From Hordeum vulgare subsp. vulgare (Eukaryota > Streptophyta > Magnoliopsida > Poales > Poaceae): a stretch of DNA of 64,000 nucleotides. Below, in pieces: positions 22,850-35,004 of the stretch. Positions within the stretch are counted from its first letter, which is position 1. Every line of letters starts with the position of its first letter. Below the pieces are notes generated by a model, which searched no databases, had not been told where the DNA came from, and saw only the letters and a list, made by a program, of their open reading frames with translations. The translations under genes and the position numbers were made by a program. The stretch spans positions 208,657,689 through 208,721,688 of the forward strand of contig NC_058523.1 of assembly GCF_904849725.1 (NCBI RefSeq). The letters are read 5' to 3'.

Positions 22850-22970
22850 TGATGGGTAACATCGCATGGCAAACAAAAAATTTCCTACGCGCACATAAGA
22901 TCTACCCATGGTGATGACCATCTACGAGAGGGGAGAGTGTATCTACATACCCTTGTAGATCGCTATGTAG
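22850..22970 (-). mobile_element. Fragment of an Angela/BARE-type LTR end
   Basis: The reverse complement reads GCGATCTACAAGGGTATGTA, then a block CACTCTCCCCTCTCGT, then GTTACCCATCA. This follows the order of the last 100 or so bases of the Angela-type LTRs at 32440-32562 and 53430-53550. Only the LTR tail is present. Confidence 0.55.
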
Positions 22971-22983
22971 AAGAGTATATAAC

Positions 22984-24486
22984 TGAGGGATCAATAGAAG
23001 ATGTGGTAGAGGGGGTGAATAGACTACTTGTCAAGATAAAATTTCTTGCCTACCCCAATTTCAAGGAGGGCAGAAATCCAGCAGTTATAACAAGTCAAGT
23101 ACACCGTACACATGCAGTTATAAGAGTGTAGAAGTGGAATGTATAACATGCAAGTGTAATGTAGAGGATTAAGTTAGGGAGATCAAACGCATGAGGTTGA
23201 CACAACAATTTTTTGCATGGTTCCAATAGGTGGCGCTATCGTACGTCCATGTTAGTGGAGACTTCAACCCACGGAGGGTAACGACTGCGAGATTCGATGG
23301 ATGGTCCACGAAGAAGAGGCCTTGTCTATTCCACCACGGCTTCCTTCTATGGAGGACTAGCCTTACTCACAATAGATATTCCCGAAGTAGGCGATCTCCT
23401 TTCCCTTACAAACATCTTGGTTAGACTCCACAACATGAAGTAGGAGGCTCCCAAGCGACACCTAACCAATCTAGGAGGCACCACCCTCCAAAAGGTAATA
23501 GATGTGGTAGATCGATGAACTCCTTGATCTTGTGTTTCTAAAGATAGTCTCCTCAACACAAATCACGCTCTCACATAATATGCATGGGTAGGAGAGGTTG
23601 ATTTGGTGGAAAGCAGTTTGGGGAGGCGAGAGATCAAGTTTCAAATGATAGGACTGGAATATCTTGGTCTCAACACATGAGTAGGTGGTTCTTTCTCAGA
23701 AAATGGCCCTGGGAGTGAAGTGTGTGTTCTGAGTGCTTCTCCCACGAATGAGAGGTGGGCGAAAGGGTATATATAGGCAGCAGCCAAAACCCAACCGTTA
23801 CACACAAAAGGGCAAAATCGCCGACACCAAAGTGACAACTTGGTGGTATCGATTAGCACTAAAGGTGTGAACTTTTCAATCTTGGTGAGACCGATATACG
23901 GAACTCGGTGGCACCGAAAAGGTGACTAACGGTGAGATGGCCAAACTCGGTGGCACCGATACTCAAACTCGAAAATTCCAATTTTGTGTATCTTGGCAAC
24001 AGAATGTTGGTCACACTGAACTCGGTAGCACCGACTTCGTTTCGGTTGCACCGATTTGGTGGCAGTGGCTAGGGTTTCTATCTGAGGTGAAACTTGGTGG
24101 GTCTGATATGGAAATGTTAGTGACACTGAATTTCTGAATGTGGAACTTGACAGAGTGGATATGTGGGAAAAATGACTGAGTGTTTTGGTGGCTAACTTTG
24201 AGCATTTGAGCAATCAGTTCTTTTTACTACCTCACCCCCTTTTAATAGTATTGGCTTTCTATGGACTCAAAAGTGATTTCTCATAAATATAAAATGAAGA
24301 GAATTATAGCTTGAAGCTTGAGCCAATATTGTTCCTTTCTTGCATCTAGGGGCATCTCCACAAAAACCTGAAGCCATAGCTCTCCATAGCCTTTTTCTCA
24401 AAATATCTAGGTCAAAGTGTTAGTCCAAGAGACAACTTATGTTGTCATGAATTATAAAAATAACCAAGGGAGCATATGTGCTTTCA
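22984..24486 (-). mobile_element. LTR of a minus-strand SIRE/Maximus-like element
   Basis: Homologous over its length to the solo LTR at 53861-55337 (shared blocks GGTGGCGCTATCGTACGTCC, AGGCGATCTCCTTTCCCTT, and GGGTATATATAGGC). Plus-strand start TGAGGGATC and end GCTTTCA are the reversed LTR ends. Directly outside the right end lies ATATCCCCCTTTTTGG, the reverse of a polypurine tract, so this is the 3' LTR of an element read on the minus strand. The class assignment rests on general resemblance to SIRE/Maximus Copia elements and is tentative. Confidence 0.65.
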
Positions 24487-25604
24487 ATATCCCCCTTTTT
24501 GGTAATTGATGACAACATACAATCAAAGCTTCAAATAAGGATAATCATAGGGATATGACAGCTTTGAAAGAAACATGACTAGTACAAGCTCCCCCTAAAT
24601 TTGTGCAATCCCTTTTAAAGGATAGTTGCTTTGGAATGCATGGGCGCACAGAAGGTAGAAGGACAAGACAAGTCATCGATGTCCTGGCTATATGCATCAA
24701 ACATATGTAAATGAAGGAGTTCCATGTTCAAGACTCCCTCTTGCAAACAGTATGTGCAAGAAACAAGAGGTCATCATGAACAAGGATATGATGCATATAC
24801 TTACCTTGAGGATTTTGAGCGTTTTGACATAGGAGTACACTTGGGAAAACAAATGTTATATAACACAAGGGTGCCCTGTTGTAAAGATGCAAAGAGCCTC
24901 AAAAATACCAGGAAATTGAAGACATATTGAAGATAGGCTTTGACGAAAGGATATATCTCCAAAGAACAAGAACTTTTCGCCCCTAAAGATGAATATGTAA
25001 GGATTCCTCTCCCCCTGAATCATAGCATGTAGATATTGGGAGTAGGTATAGAAAAAAAATTCAAACCAATCAAGCCATATTTATCTCTCTCCCCCTTAAT
25101 ATGTAAGATTTGATAGATTTCCCTTTAGAAACAAATATCTCCCCTTAGTGTTGTTTCTCCCTCTTTTGTAGAAGCTTATGGGTGATATTGTTCCCCTATG
25201 AATTGGTTCATTGAATGGAAGCTTTGATAATTTCATAGTTCTCCCCCTTTGGCAGAAATTACCAAAAAGAAGGTCAGAGGGTAAGGGCTCACGGAGAGAA
25301 AGGGTTCCTGGATACTTCGCACTTTTTAAGGGCTCCTTGGATTTGTCTTTTCTTCCCCTTTGGAATGAATAAGAGTTCCTTGAATTATCTCCTCCTATGT
25401 TAGGGATCCTAGATGATTCTCCCTATTATATAACATGGGATCACTGAGATGTTTCTCCCCTTAGAGAAGTTTTCTCCCCCTTCAACACGTTCAGAAGAAA
25501 TTCTCAGAGCACTAATGTTTGTTAGAAAAATCGGAGTCACCGAGGCTAAATGGTTCGGTAGAACCGAGAATGATATTCAGGCCTCTTGGGTTAATTTGGT
25601 TGGA
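24487..25604 (-). mobile_element. Non-coding interior of the minus-strand SIRE-like element
   Basis: Starts with the reversed polypurine tract CCCCCTTTTTGG and a TTGATGACAAC block, then many CTCCCCCTT-type runs (GGGGGAG on the coding strand). No gag or pol motif was found. It is interrupted at 25605 by the Tat-like element and continues at 29207. Short ORFs (24724-24930) are not credible genes. Confidence 0.5.
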
Positions 25605-25609
25605 CCGAG

Positions 25610-26415
25610 TGTTGGCGGTGTGAGGTCGACACCTTGTGATCGTAGGGCAGAGAGAGGTGACCTAAAGAGCAGAGCTAACGATCAGCACCCGACAAGCCTT
25701 TTTACCCAGGTTCGGGCCACTTACGCGTAAAACCCTACGTCTTGCTTGTCTGATTGTATTAAGCGTTTTTGTTGTTGATTTTTACAGTGACTGTTGATGA
25801 TCTTCTTCTGAGTCAATGTCCAAAGAGTCTAACTCCTTATGAATGAGCTAAGGGCCTCCTTTTATAGGGAAAGGGGTCACCTACACTGCTCGATGGTAGG
25901 TTCACGAGGAGTTATAGTGAACCTAGAGTGGTGCTTATCTATCTACCGTCGTCAGGTGCATTAAATGCACGTCTAGCCCTTGTCAGCGATGTGCTGGTCA
26001 AGACACGTATCCAGGTGTTTCGACACCTGGACGCTATGCTGGCACATGCGGAATGGTCTGGTACTTGGGGGCGGTGGCACTGTGGCAAGGGCGGTTGCCC
26101 TCCAGTGCCTAGTCCCGTCATCCCGGCAAGGAGCTTGCTGGGGCCTTGGGTCTTCGTCCCGGCAAGGAAGCTTGCTGGGGGCTCCGGTTGTCATCCCGAC
26201 AATGGAGGCTTGCCGAGGTCTTGTACTTGGTGAGTTCATCACGCCCAACAAATGGGTGTGGCCTTGGTCATCTTCCCAGCAAGGCAGGCTTTTCGAGGCC
26301 TTGATAATCATGAGGGTGTATCTTGTCTGGGTCCTGCCATTACTTGCCGGCACGGGCTCTTCGCGCCCGTGCACAAATCTGGGGCACTAGGACACCGGTC
26401 TTTAGTGCACCGATA
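25610..26415 (-). repeat. Tat-like element, 3' LTR (left)
   Basis: 806 bp; differs from the right LTR by substitutions and by lack of about 22 bases after GGTCGACACC. ORFs on both strands here come from GC-rich imperfect repeats of the phrase CCCGGCAAGGNNGCTTGC. Confidence 0.85.
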
Positions 26416-28377
26416 GGAGCCCCCGGGCCTGGGCCACACACGCATGCAAAGCGTTGTTGGTCTAGGACCAAAGAGGTGCACGGGCCTTCTTGGCTGGATC
26501 CGCTGGCAGTTGCTTTCTCCCACGTCGCGCATCAGATGCGCGAAGTGGGAGGTCATGCGCAGAGTGGCCTTTCCACCTCCTGAAACGCCTCGGCCACGTG
26601 CCTGGCATGCACAGTTATGGATGGTCAGGTGGCAGACGTGGCCTTAAAAGGTGCAGTAGTGGCTAGTCCCGCACGTGCATGCATTGGTGCAACAGGGCGG
26701 TTCTCTGCTCGCCCGTGAGCTCGACCGATTGGACGAGAGGGGTGGTGGCTTGTGAAGCAAGGGAGGCTAGCCCCCGCGCCCTGTCCAATAAATTGGGAGG
26801 GTTTGTGAGGGGTTTTGCTCACCCAAATCCTTCTGAATCCACCAATTCCTCAGCCTTGGTCTTCAGAATCTTCTTCTGTCTGCAGGTGGCGCTCGCCCCT
26901 AACCATGGTTAGGGGACGGGGTCGGCCACCGTCGGCCGCTAGGGCGGCGATAGGATCCCATTCAGATTATGCCACAACTTCTGGGGGCACCGCGACGGAA
27001 GACGGACCGAGCGCCCGTGGAGGAGGAAGGGCGAGGGGTCGCGATCATCATGGAAGAGGAGGACGGGGGAGGCGGAGCTCCTACTGACTGCTGGCCCTGC
27101 CCCCGGCGCCCGCTCACGCCTCTCCCCCTCCTTGCCGGGGCGCGCAACGATGCCTCGTCTTCGAGGAGGCGTGGCCATTGGGTCTGACCCCTTCATCTCC
27201 TCTGACGCTGCTCTCCACTGCGCAATGCGGGTCTAGGAGGGGCCAGCCTGGGTTGCGAAGTGGCCCGGCCCGCTTTTTGTCTTTTTGAACTTCACTTCGT
27301 CGAGTGTAGTTCCTCGTCAAAAATAAATGTTCTAGGTTAGAGTAGATCATATCATCCATGTAATATGTTTGAGAATATCCCAAACAAATGAAGGAAAAGA
27401 CTGTTTTCCCTTTTTCCGATTCTATTCTTTGTATGATTCGTCTTTGCATTCTCTGGGAGCTTGCCGGCAACTACCAGCAAGGCTCCTTGCCGCATTCAGT
27501 GCAACCATAGAAATCGTCAAGCGTAGCTTGAGACGAAATCCGGTGCTACGTAGCCGCTTTCTGTGTTGATCAGGTTTGCAACTGTTTGAAGGTGCTTTGT
27601 GGCCATTCAGGTCGTTTGAACGAGTTCGAAACAAAGACAGGGTGCACCGATCTGTGGAAAGGTCCCAGTATGTGCAGACTTCACACACAAAGATTGGAAA
27701 CTTTCGAAGGGGAAGCAAAGAATCCATCAACATCAGATATGAATCTTAAACTTAAAACTTATCTACTCACGCCGTGGTTGCATGGCGCTTGAATCTTTCG
27801 TCTCGGGATCGGAGCCCTCGGCAAGCAGGAGATTACTGCTCCCGTCAACTTTTTCTCCGGCAAGGACTTCTCGTCGATAGTCTGCGACCGTCGTTTGGAG
27901 GAAAAACCAGCCAGGGTGTAACCCCTTTACTTATCTCTTGCTAGGTTGTGCTAGCGAAGCCCCGGAGCGCATCTTGGGCGACGATACGACACTCTCAGGT
28001 GCACAAAACTTACGCTAGAGTGCGCGCTGGGGCTTCGAGACCGTGTGGCGCATCCTCAACGACTATGCATCACTCCGTAGAGGTGCGTCCGCTGGAGTAT
28101 GCACCGAGGCCTTTGTGAAGGCCCTCGACAACTGCGCGTTGGCCCCGAGCAATGCATCGGCCTGATGGCGCCGCCTTTGGAGCCTCCGCCTCCCTGCCCC
28201 GCGCTCGCATAGCAATGCGCTCGCGCATGCCTTGGGGAGCCGTAGTAAAACAGAGCATCCGCCGCGGTACCCCGTTTCCGGGGTAACGAGATGTAGCGCC
28301 CAAACTTCCAAGACTCTGGTGTTGAGTTTGCTCTGATTCACGCACAACTCGGCACCCCCTACCTGGCGCCCCGAAGA
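26416..28377 (-). mobile_element. Tat-like element interior, no gag-pol
   Basis: GC-rich near 26890-27130, otherwise mixed. Minus-strand ORFs at 28063-28453 start at the primer-site side and may be remains of the gag leader, but they lack recognisable motifs. 27114-27733 holds only chance frames. Confidence 0.5.
26905..27087 (+). CDS. Short Arg/Gly-rich ORF antisense to the Tat-like element
   Basis: ATG at 26905 sits in CCATGG context and opens 60 codons to TGA at 27085. The product begins MVRGRGRPPS, so it contains an R-G-R-P core as in AT-hook motifs, and its second half is dense in RG/GG (RGGGRARGRDHHGRGGRGRR). It lies on the strand opposite to the retrotransposon, between the interior and the 3' LTR. 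Upstream are CTTAAAAGG (near 26643) and CCAATAAATTGGG (near 26785), and CTTCTGTCTGCAG just before the ORF could be a splice acceptor. Antisense ORFs at this place are known in Tat/Retand elements. Expression and function are unproven; it could be a remnant first exon. Confidence 0.4.
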   Translation: MVRGRGRPPSAARAAIGSHSDYATTSGGTATEDGPSARGGGRARGRDHHGRGGRGRRSSY

Positions 28378-29206
28378 TGTCGGTGGTGCGAGGTCGACAC
28401 CGATGGGAATCAACGTGAAACCCTTGTGATCGTAGGGCAGGGAGAGGTGACATTAAGAATAGAGATAACGATCAGCACCCGGCAAGGCTATTTACTTAGG
28501 TTCGGGCCACTTACGTGTAAAACCCTACGTCTTGCTTGCCTCATTTTATTAAGTGTTTTTGTTGTTGATTGTTACAGTGACTGTTGATGATCGTCTTCTG
28601 AGTCAATGTCCAAAGAGTCTAACTCCATATGAATGAGCTAAGGGCCTCCTTTTATATGCAAAGGGGTCACCTACAGTGCTCAGTGCTAGGTTCACGAGGA
28701 GTTATAGTGAACCTGGAGCGGTGCTTATCCATCTACTGCTGTCAGGTGCATTAAATGCACGTCTTGTCCTTGTTAGCGATGTGCTGCTGAAGACACGTAT
28801 CCGGGTGTTTTAGCACCTGGACGCTGCACTGGCGCATGGAGAATGCGCTAGCACTTGGGGGCGGTGGCACTGTGGCAAGGGCGGTTGCCCTCGAGTGCCT
28901 AGCCCCGTCATCCTGGCAAGGAGCTTGCCGGGGCCTTGGGTCTTCGTCCCGGCAAGGAAGTTTGCCGGGGGCTTCGTCGTCATCCCGGCTAGGGAGGCTT
29001 GCCGAGGTCTTGTACTTGGTGAGTTTATCACGCCCACCAAATGGGTGTGTCCTTGGTCATCTTCCCGGCAAGGCAGGCTTGCCAAGGCCTTGATAATCTT
29101 GGGGGTTGTATCTTGTCTGGGTCCTGCCATGCCTTGCCGGCAGGGGCTCTTCGCGCCCGTGCACCATTCTGGGGCACTAGGGACCCCAACCTTTAGTGCA
29201 CCGATA
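28378..29206 (-). repeat. Tat-like element, 5' LTR (right)
   Basis: 829 bp, TGTCGGTGG to CACCGATA. Same internal landmarks as the left copy: GGTTCGGGCCACTTACG, AAACCCTACGTCTTGCTTG, and the CGGCAAGG repeats. No gene. Confidence 0.85.
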
Positions 29207-30794
29207 CCGAGTTTCCCAATTCCGTGAAACTGTGTTGCAATGATAGTCAACTCTTTAACAGAAGAATAGGTTGGTGGGGGATTTCTTTCAAGATTCCAAT
29301 TGTTAAAGATGGTACCTAATTGGGAAACAGAAACAAAATTTGAATAAAGCAAAGAATATTTTTTTTTGTATTTTTAGAGATACATATGTGTAGATGAGAG
29401 TTGAATGGTTCTAAGAGTGTGAAAGGTCAAAGGTGAACCATACACTGATCTCCATCTAGATGTGAGGCGGTGACAATGTCACCTATATTAGAGTATTTGA
29501 CTTGAGGAGTCACGCAAGGATGCTTGATCATAGGTCATACTCATCGTTAAGCGTGAAATGGGGTTTCCATTTTTCTATTAAGCTTTTCAATGTCTTCATA
29601 TCACTTGAGTTGCTTTACTCCATGAATTGGTGTAGAGCTTTATCAAGGATATGAGTACATACCTTCGAAACACTAAACTAATAAATTAGTAGAAAAACAT
29701 AATAGTATTAACATAACAGAAGAGATCAATTAGAGTTTTAACTAGCAAAAATAAACACTTAAAAAGTTATTATAAAACTCTATTTATGACCTAAACAAGT
29801 TTTAAAACAAAACAAAAGCAGAATAATGTATAAAACGTGTAAAAAATCTTATTTTGTCTCACACAAACATCAAATCAAAAATTTCAAAAATGACAAAAAG
29901 TTTCAATTCAAAACAAATAAATCCTAAAGTTTAAGAAATAAATAAATTAACACTAAACAATATTAATCAAATTTTAATTAATCAATAAGAAATTTGTAAA
30001 ACCCTATTAGATAGACAAAAGTTCTAGTGACAACTAGCAAACATAAACAGCTAAAAACTTATTTTTAAATAAAAGTTGTAAGCAAAATAGTGAGTTGAGA
30101 AATTTTCATCAAATTCAAATTTGGAGCATATAAACATTCTAAAACAGAAACTATTTTGAAACTAATTGGATCTAGCAAAAGCATTATAAAATTATGAAAC
30201 TAATGCAAAACGTTCTCATATAAAGAATATAAAATAGAAACTATTTCTAGAAAAGAAATAAAATAGAAAAACAAAAACTAGTGACGGATCGGCCAAGGGA
30301 CACATGGCACGTTCTAACTGGCTACGGGGTGTGTGCAGCTACTACTACATGACAGACGACTGAAACTTCAGAAATTCGACACACTGTGCTGCTAAATAAG
30401 AAAATCGAATAGGACGAGTCGATATAAAGTAGTAAATAAAATGGGTCACCAAAAATTAATCCAATATGTATGTTACTTCTAATCTACACCGTAGATTGAG
30501 ATCGGATGGCGGGGAGGAGAAGTGGAGCTCACCCCTATGGCGGCAGGTTGCTTCGGCGAGGCAGGGCGTCGGGGTCGATGTGGGGAGGTGCTCTGGTGGT
30601 CCTCCGTTGATGGTGAGGCTACCAGACAACATGGCGGAGCTCATCGGTGAGGTAGGTGGCGATGGCAAGGGCTCGAGGTGGATGGAGCGAGCGGATCAAG
30701 CTCAGACGGCGGCGGATAGAGGAGAAGTGTCACGAGGGATTGCGAGAGCGTGAGGGCTTCGGGTTATGGTCTTGGCAAGGGTTCGGGAGCGGGC
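29207..30794. other. Continuation of the SIRE-like interior, then unassigned AT-rich and GC-rich DNA
   Basis: 29207-29690 continues the interrupted interior (GGACCGAG before, TTTCCCAATT after). 29690-30300 is strongly A-rich with two loosely similar blocks (CTAGCAAAAATAAACA near 29742 and CTAGCAAACATAAACA near 30037). 30480-30794 is GC-rich with frames on both strands (30466-30753 plus, 30456-30668 minus) and no recognisable domain. I see no gene I can support. Confidence 0.4.
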
Positions 30795-30799
30795 AGGAC

Positions 30800-32562
30800 T
30801 GTTGTAAATATGCCCTAGAGGCAATAATAAAATGGTTATTATCATATTTCGTTGTTCACGATAATTGTATATTATTCATGCTATAATTCTATTAATAGGA
30901 AACAATAATACATGTGTGAATAAATACATCAAAATGTGTCCCTAGCAAGCCTCTAGTTGGCTAGCTCGTTGATCAATAGATGATCATGGTTTCCTGATCA
31001 TGGACATTAGATGTCATTGATAACGGGATCACATTATTGGGAGAATGATGTGATGGACAAGACCCAATCCTAAGCATAGCACTAGATCGTGTTGTTCGTA
31101 TGCTAAAGCTTTTCTAATGTCAAGTGTCTTTTCCTTCGACCGTGAGATTTTGCAACTCCCGGATATCGTAGGAGTGCTTTGGGTGTATCAAACGTCACAA
31201 CGTAACTGGGTGACTACAAAGGTGCACTATGGGTATCTCCGAAAGTGTGTGTTGGGTTGGTATGAATCGAGACCGGGATTTGTCACTCCGTGTGACGGGG
31301 AGGTATCTCTGGCCCACTCGGTAGAACATCATCATGAGCTCAATGCGACTAAGGAGTTACTCACAGGATGACATGCTACGGAATGAGTAAAGAGACTTAC
31401 CGATAACGAGATTGAACAAGGTATGGGTATACCGACGATCGAATCTCGGGGAAGTTCTATACCGACAGATAAAGGGAATTGTATACGGGATTGATTGAAT
31501 CCTTGACATCGTGGTTCATCCGATGAGATCTTCGTGGAACATGTGGGATCCACCATGGGTATCCAGACCCCGCTGATGGTTATTGGCCCGAGAGAAGTCT
31601 TGGTCATGTCTGCATGCCTCCCGAACTCGTAGGGTCTACACACTTAAGGTTCGATGATGCTAGGGTTATAGGGAATTGTTATACGAGGTTACCGAAGGTT
31701 GTTCGGAGTCATAGATGAGATCCCAGACGTCACAAGGAGCTTCAGAATGGTCCGGATGTAAAGATTGATATATAGGATGGAGGGGTTTCGACGCCGGAAA
31801 TGTTTCGGGCACCACCAGCAAAGTACCGGGACCACCGGAAGGGTTCCGGAGGCCCACTGGGAGAGGCTACCAGCACCAGGAGGCTACATGGGCCAAGTGT
31901 GATAGGGAACCAGCCCCTGGGTGGGCTGGTGCACCCCCCACACCTGGCCCATGGCGCCTAAGAGGAGGAAGCGGGGAACCCTAGCGCAGGTGGGCCTGAG
32001 GCCACCAGGGGGTGCGCCACCCACTCCTCCCCTCCTGGCTGCCACCCCTTCCCCATCTAGGGCTGCCGCCCCCATCAAGGGGGAAACCCTAAAGTGCGCG
32101 CCACCCTCCCTTCCCCATATATATAGCGGGGGTTTTGTCCATTGGAGACACGGTTTTCCATCTCTCTCTCGGCGCAACCCTGCTCTTCTCCTTCCTCCTC
32201 TCCAACGGTGCTTTGGTGAATCCCTGCAGGGAGACCTCGTCTCTCCATCGACACCACGTCGTTGTGCTTCCGGAGATCTTCCCCAACCTCTCCCTCCTCC
32301 TTGCTGGATCAAGGTGCAGGAGACGTCACCGGGCTGCACGTGTGTTGAACGCGGAGGTGCCGTCGTTCGACACTAGATCGGAATCACACCGCGATCTGAA
32401 TCGCCGCGAGTACGACTCCATCAACCGCGTTCTAGCAACGCTTTCGCTTAGCGATCTTCAAAGGTATGAAGATGCACTCTCCCCTCTCTCGTTGCTGGTC
32501 TCTCCCTAGGAAGATCTGAATATGGTGTAGGAAAATTTTGAATTTATGCTACGTTACCAAAA
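30800..32562 (+). repeat. Copia 5' LTR
   Basis: Starts TGTTGTAAATATG; TATA box TATATATA at 32118-32125. The last bases are ACCAAAA where the 3' LTR has CCCAACA. ORFs on either strand (for example 31884-32376) recur in the 3' LTR and are chance frames in GC-rich sequence. Confidence 0.93.
32118..32125 (+). promoter_or_regulatory. Putative TATA box of the Copia LTR
   Basis: TATATATAGCGGGGG, with the same motif in the 3' LTR at 53109-53116. It lies about 440 bases before the LTR end, consistent with the U3/R border of this family. Confidence 0.65.
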
Positions 32563-33819
32563 GTGTCATCCGATCAAGATTTTCCATGCGTAGATTTCAT
32601 GCACGAGTAGAACACAAAAGGTTGTGGGTGCTGATTTGTCAATTGCTTTCCGCTACTAGTCTTATTCTTTTCCGGCGGTATTGCAGGATGAAGTGTCCTG
32701 GACCGACCTTACACGTACGCTTACGTGAGATATGTTCCACCGGCCGACATGCACACCGTGCATAAAGGTGGCTAGCGGGTGTCTGTCTCTCCCACTCTAG
32801 TCGGATTGGATTTGATGAGAAGGTTCCTTATGAATGGTAAATAGCTTTGGCATATCATCGTTGTGGCTGTCATGTAGGTAAGAAGGCGTTCCTGCTAGAA
32901 ACCCAAATCAGCCACGTAAAACTTGCAACAACAATTAGTGGACGTCTAACTTGTTTTTGCAGTGTTTGACATGTGATGTGATATGGCCAAAGTTTTGATG
33001 TTACATGTGTGATGTATGAGATGATCAAGTTATTGTAATAGGATTCACGACTTGCATGTTGTTGAGTATGACAACCGGCAGGAGCCATAGGATTTGTCTT
33101 AATTTATTGTATGAGATGCAACGCCATGTGTTTACTACTTTTACTTCATTGCTAACGGTTAGCTATAGAAGTAGTAGTAGTAGTTGAGGTGACGAATTCA
33201 CGAATACACGATGATGGAGATCATGGTGTCACGCCGGTGACAATGGTGATCATGCAATGCCCAAAGATGGCGACCGAAAGAGCAAAGATGATAATGGCCA
33301 TATCATGTCACTATATGATTGCGTGTGATGCTTATCATGTTTTTCATCTTATTGCTTAGAACGACGGTAGCATAATAAGATGATCCCTCATAAAAATTTC
33401 GAGAACATATTCCCCTAATAGTGCACCGTTGTGAAGGATCGTTGTCTCGAAGCACCACGTGATGATCGGGTGTTATATATTCTAACGTTCGCATACAACC
33501 GGTGTAAGCCATTTTACACAGGCGAAACACTTAGGTTGACTCGACGAGCTTAGCATGTATAGACACGACCTCGGATACAAGAGACCGAAAGGTCGAACAT
33601 GAGTCGTATGGTTGAATACGATCAGCATGAAGTTGCTTACCATGACGACTAGTTCGTCTCACGTGATGATTGGACACGGGTTAGTATACATGCATCATGT
33701 ATCACTTAGATTACTAGAGGGATGTCGATTTAAGTGGGAGTTCATACTTAATTTTATTAAATGAACTTAATTGTCATGAACTTAGTCTAAAAGTTGTCTT
33801 TACAAATATTGTAGATCCA
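32563..33819 (+). mobile_element. Copia primer site and long untranslated leader
   Basis: TGTCATCCGATC at 32564-32575 stands where the primer site is expected, but matches the iMet complement poorly. The following 1.2 kb leader before gag has no ORF of note; small frames at 32538-32765 and 33303-33530 are not credible. An untranslated leader of this length is usual for BARE-type elements. Confidence 0.65.
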
Positions 33820-34640
33820 ATGGCCAACGCACCTGTCGACCTCAATGTCAACGCATTCCTAGAGAAAAACAAGCTGAAAGATGATGGTAGCAACTATGCA
33901 ACTGAGTCCGCAACTTGAAGCTCATCCTCGAAGCAGCTAAAAAGGCTTATGTCCTTAATGCGCCGCTAGGTGACCCTCCTGCTCCCACCGCGGCCCAGGA
34001 CATTCAGAACATTTGGCAGACACGGAGTGATGAGTACTCTCTGGTTAGGTGTGGCTTGTTATACAGTTTGGAAACGGGGCTCCAAAGGCGTTTTGAGCAA
34101 CACGGAGCATATGAGATGTTCCATGAGCTGAAACTAGTTTTTCAGGCTCATGCCCTTGTCGAGAGATATGAAGTCTCCGACAAGTTCTTTAGCTGTAATA
34201 TGGAGGAGAAAAATTTTGTTAGTGAGCATATACTCAGAATGTCTGGATTATACGGTCGTCTGACTTCGCTTGGCGTTGAACTTCCGGATGACGATGTAAT
34301 TGACAGAATCCTCGAGTCTCTCCTACCAAGCTACAAAGGTTTTGTGCTGAACTACAACATGCAAGGGATGGAGAAGACCATTCCCGAGTTGTACTCGATG
34401 TTGAAGTCTGCAGAAGTATAAATCAAGAAAGAGCATCAAGTGTTGATGGTCAATAAGACCACCAGTTTCAAGAAGGGCAAGGGTAAGAAGAACTTCAAGA
34501 AAGACGGCCAAGCCGTTGCCGTGACCGGTAAGCTAGATACCGGGAAGAAGAAAAAGAATGGACCCAAGCTTGAGACTGAGTGATTCTATTGCAAGGGAAA
34601 AAGGTCACTGGAACCGGAATTTCCCCAAGTACTTAGCGGA
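33820..34640 (+). pseudogene. gag: Copia gag, broken
   Basis: ATG at 33820 reads 31 codons, then a one-base loss near 33900 moves the frame. From 33915 the capsid region is open (motifs RYEVSDKFFSC near 34168-34200 and YNMQGMEKTIPEL near 34354-34392) to TAA at 34419-34421. The same frame then continues through a lysine-rich stretch to TGA at 34581-34583, which falls on the first Cys of the CCHC zinc knuckle; the last Cys is Phe (NFPKY). A second shift occurs near 34600. The product would have formed the virus-like particle and bound RNA. Confidence 0.88.
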
Positions 34641-35004
34641 CACGAAGGCCGGCAACATTAAAGGTATATATGATATACATGTTATTGATGTGTACCTTAC
34701 CAACGCTCGTAGTAGCTCCTGGGTATTTGATAACGGTGTTGTTGCTCACATTTGCAACTCAAAGCAGGACATGCGGAATAAGCGGAGACTGGCCAAGGAC
34801 GAGGTGACGATGCGCGTCGGGAATGGCTCCAAGGTCGATGTGATCGCCGTCGGCACGCTGCCTCTACATCTACCGTCGGGATTAGTTTTAAACCTTCATA
34901 ATTGTTATTTAGTACCAGCTTTGAGCATGAATATTGTATCAGGGTCTTGCTTAATGTGAGACGGCTACTCATTTAAGTCAGAGAATAATGGTTGTTCTAT
35001 TTAT
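34641..35004 (+). pseudogene. pol: Copia aspartic protease region, broken
   Basis: In frame from about 34610. The active-site block reads WVFDNGVVAHIC near 34720-34755, where the family has D-T-G, so the Thr is Asn. The block LVPALSMNIVSGSCL (about 34911-34955) is the conserved end of the domain and is followed by TGA at 34957-34959. It would have cut the polyprotein. Confidence 0.85.

Larger units (their letters stand above)
25610..29206 (-). mobile_element. Tat-like non-autonomous LTR retrotransposon
   Basis: Two LTRs (25610-26415 and 28378-29206) flank a 1.96 kb interior, with the 5 bp duplication CCGAG at 25605-25609 and 29207-29211. LTR ends are TGTTGGCGG/TGTCGGTGG and CACCGATA. Next to the right LTR, the minus strand reads TCTTCGGGGCGCCAGGTAGG, the usual start of Tat-clade interiors; next to the left LTR it reads CCCGGGGGCTCC, the polypurine tract. 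So the element runs on the minus strand. No gag-pol domain is visible, hence non-autonomous or internally deleted. Clade is inferred. Confidence 0.8.

Noticed and set aside
25928..26390. ORFs of 100-136 codons on both strands
   Set aside because: They follow the imperfect CCCGGCAAGG repeats of the Tat-like LTR.
30466..30886. Gene candidate in the GC-rich segment left of the Copia element
   Set aside because: Short frames on both strands, no domain and no splice pattern; one crosses the insertion point.
31884..32376. Overlapping 151-codon ORFs on both strands
   Set aside because: GC-rich part of the Copia LTR; counterparts in the 3' LTR are broken differently.
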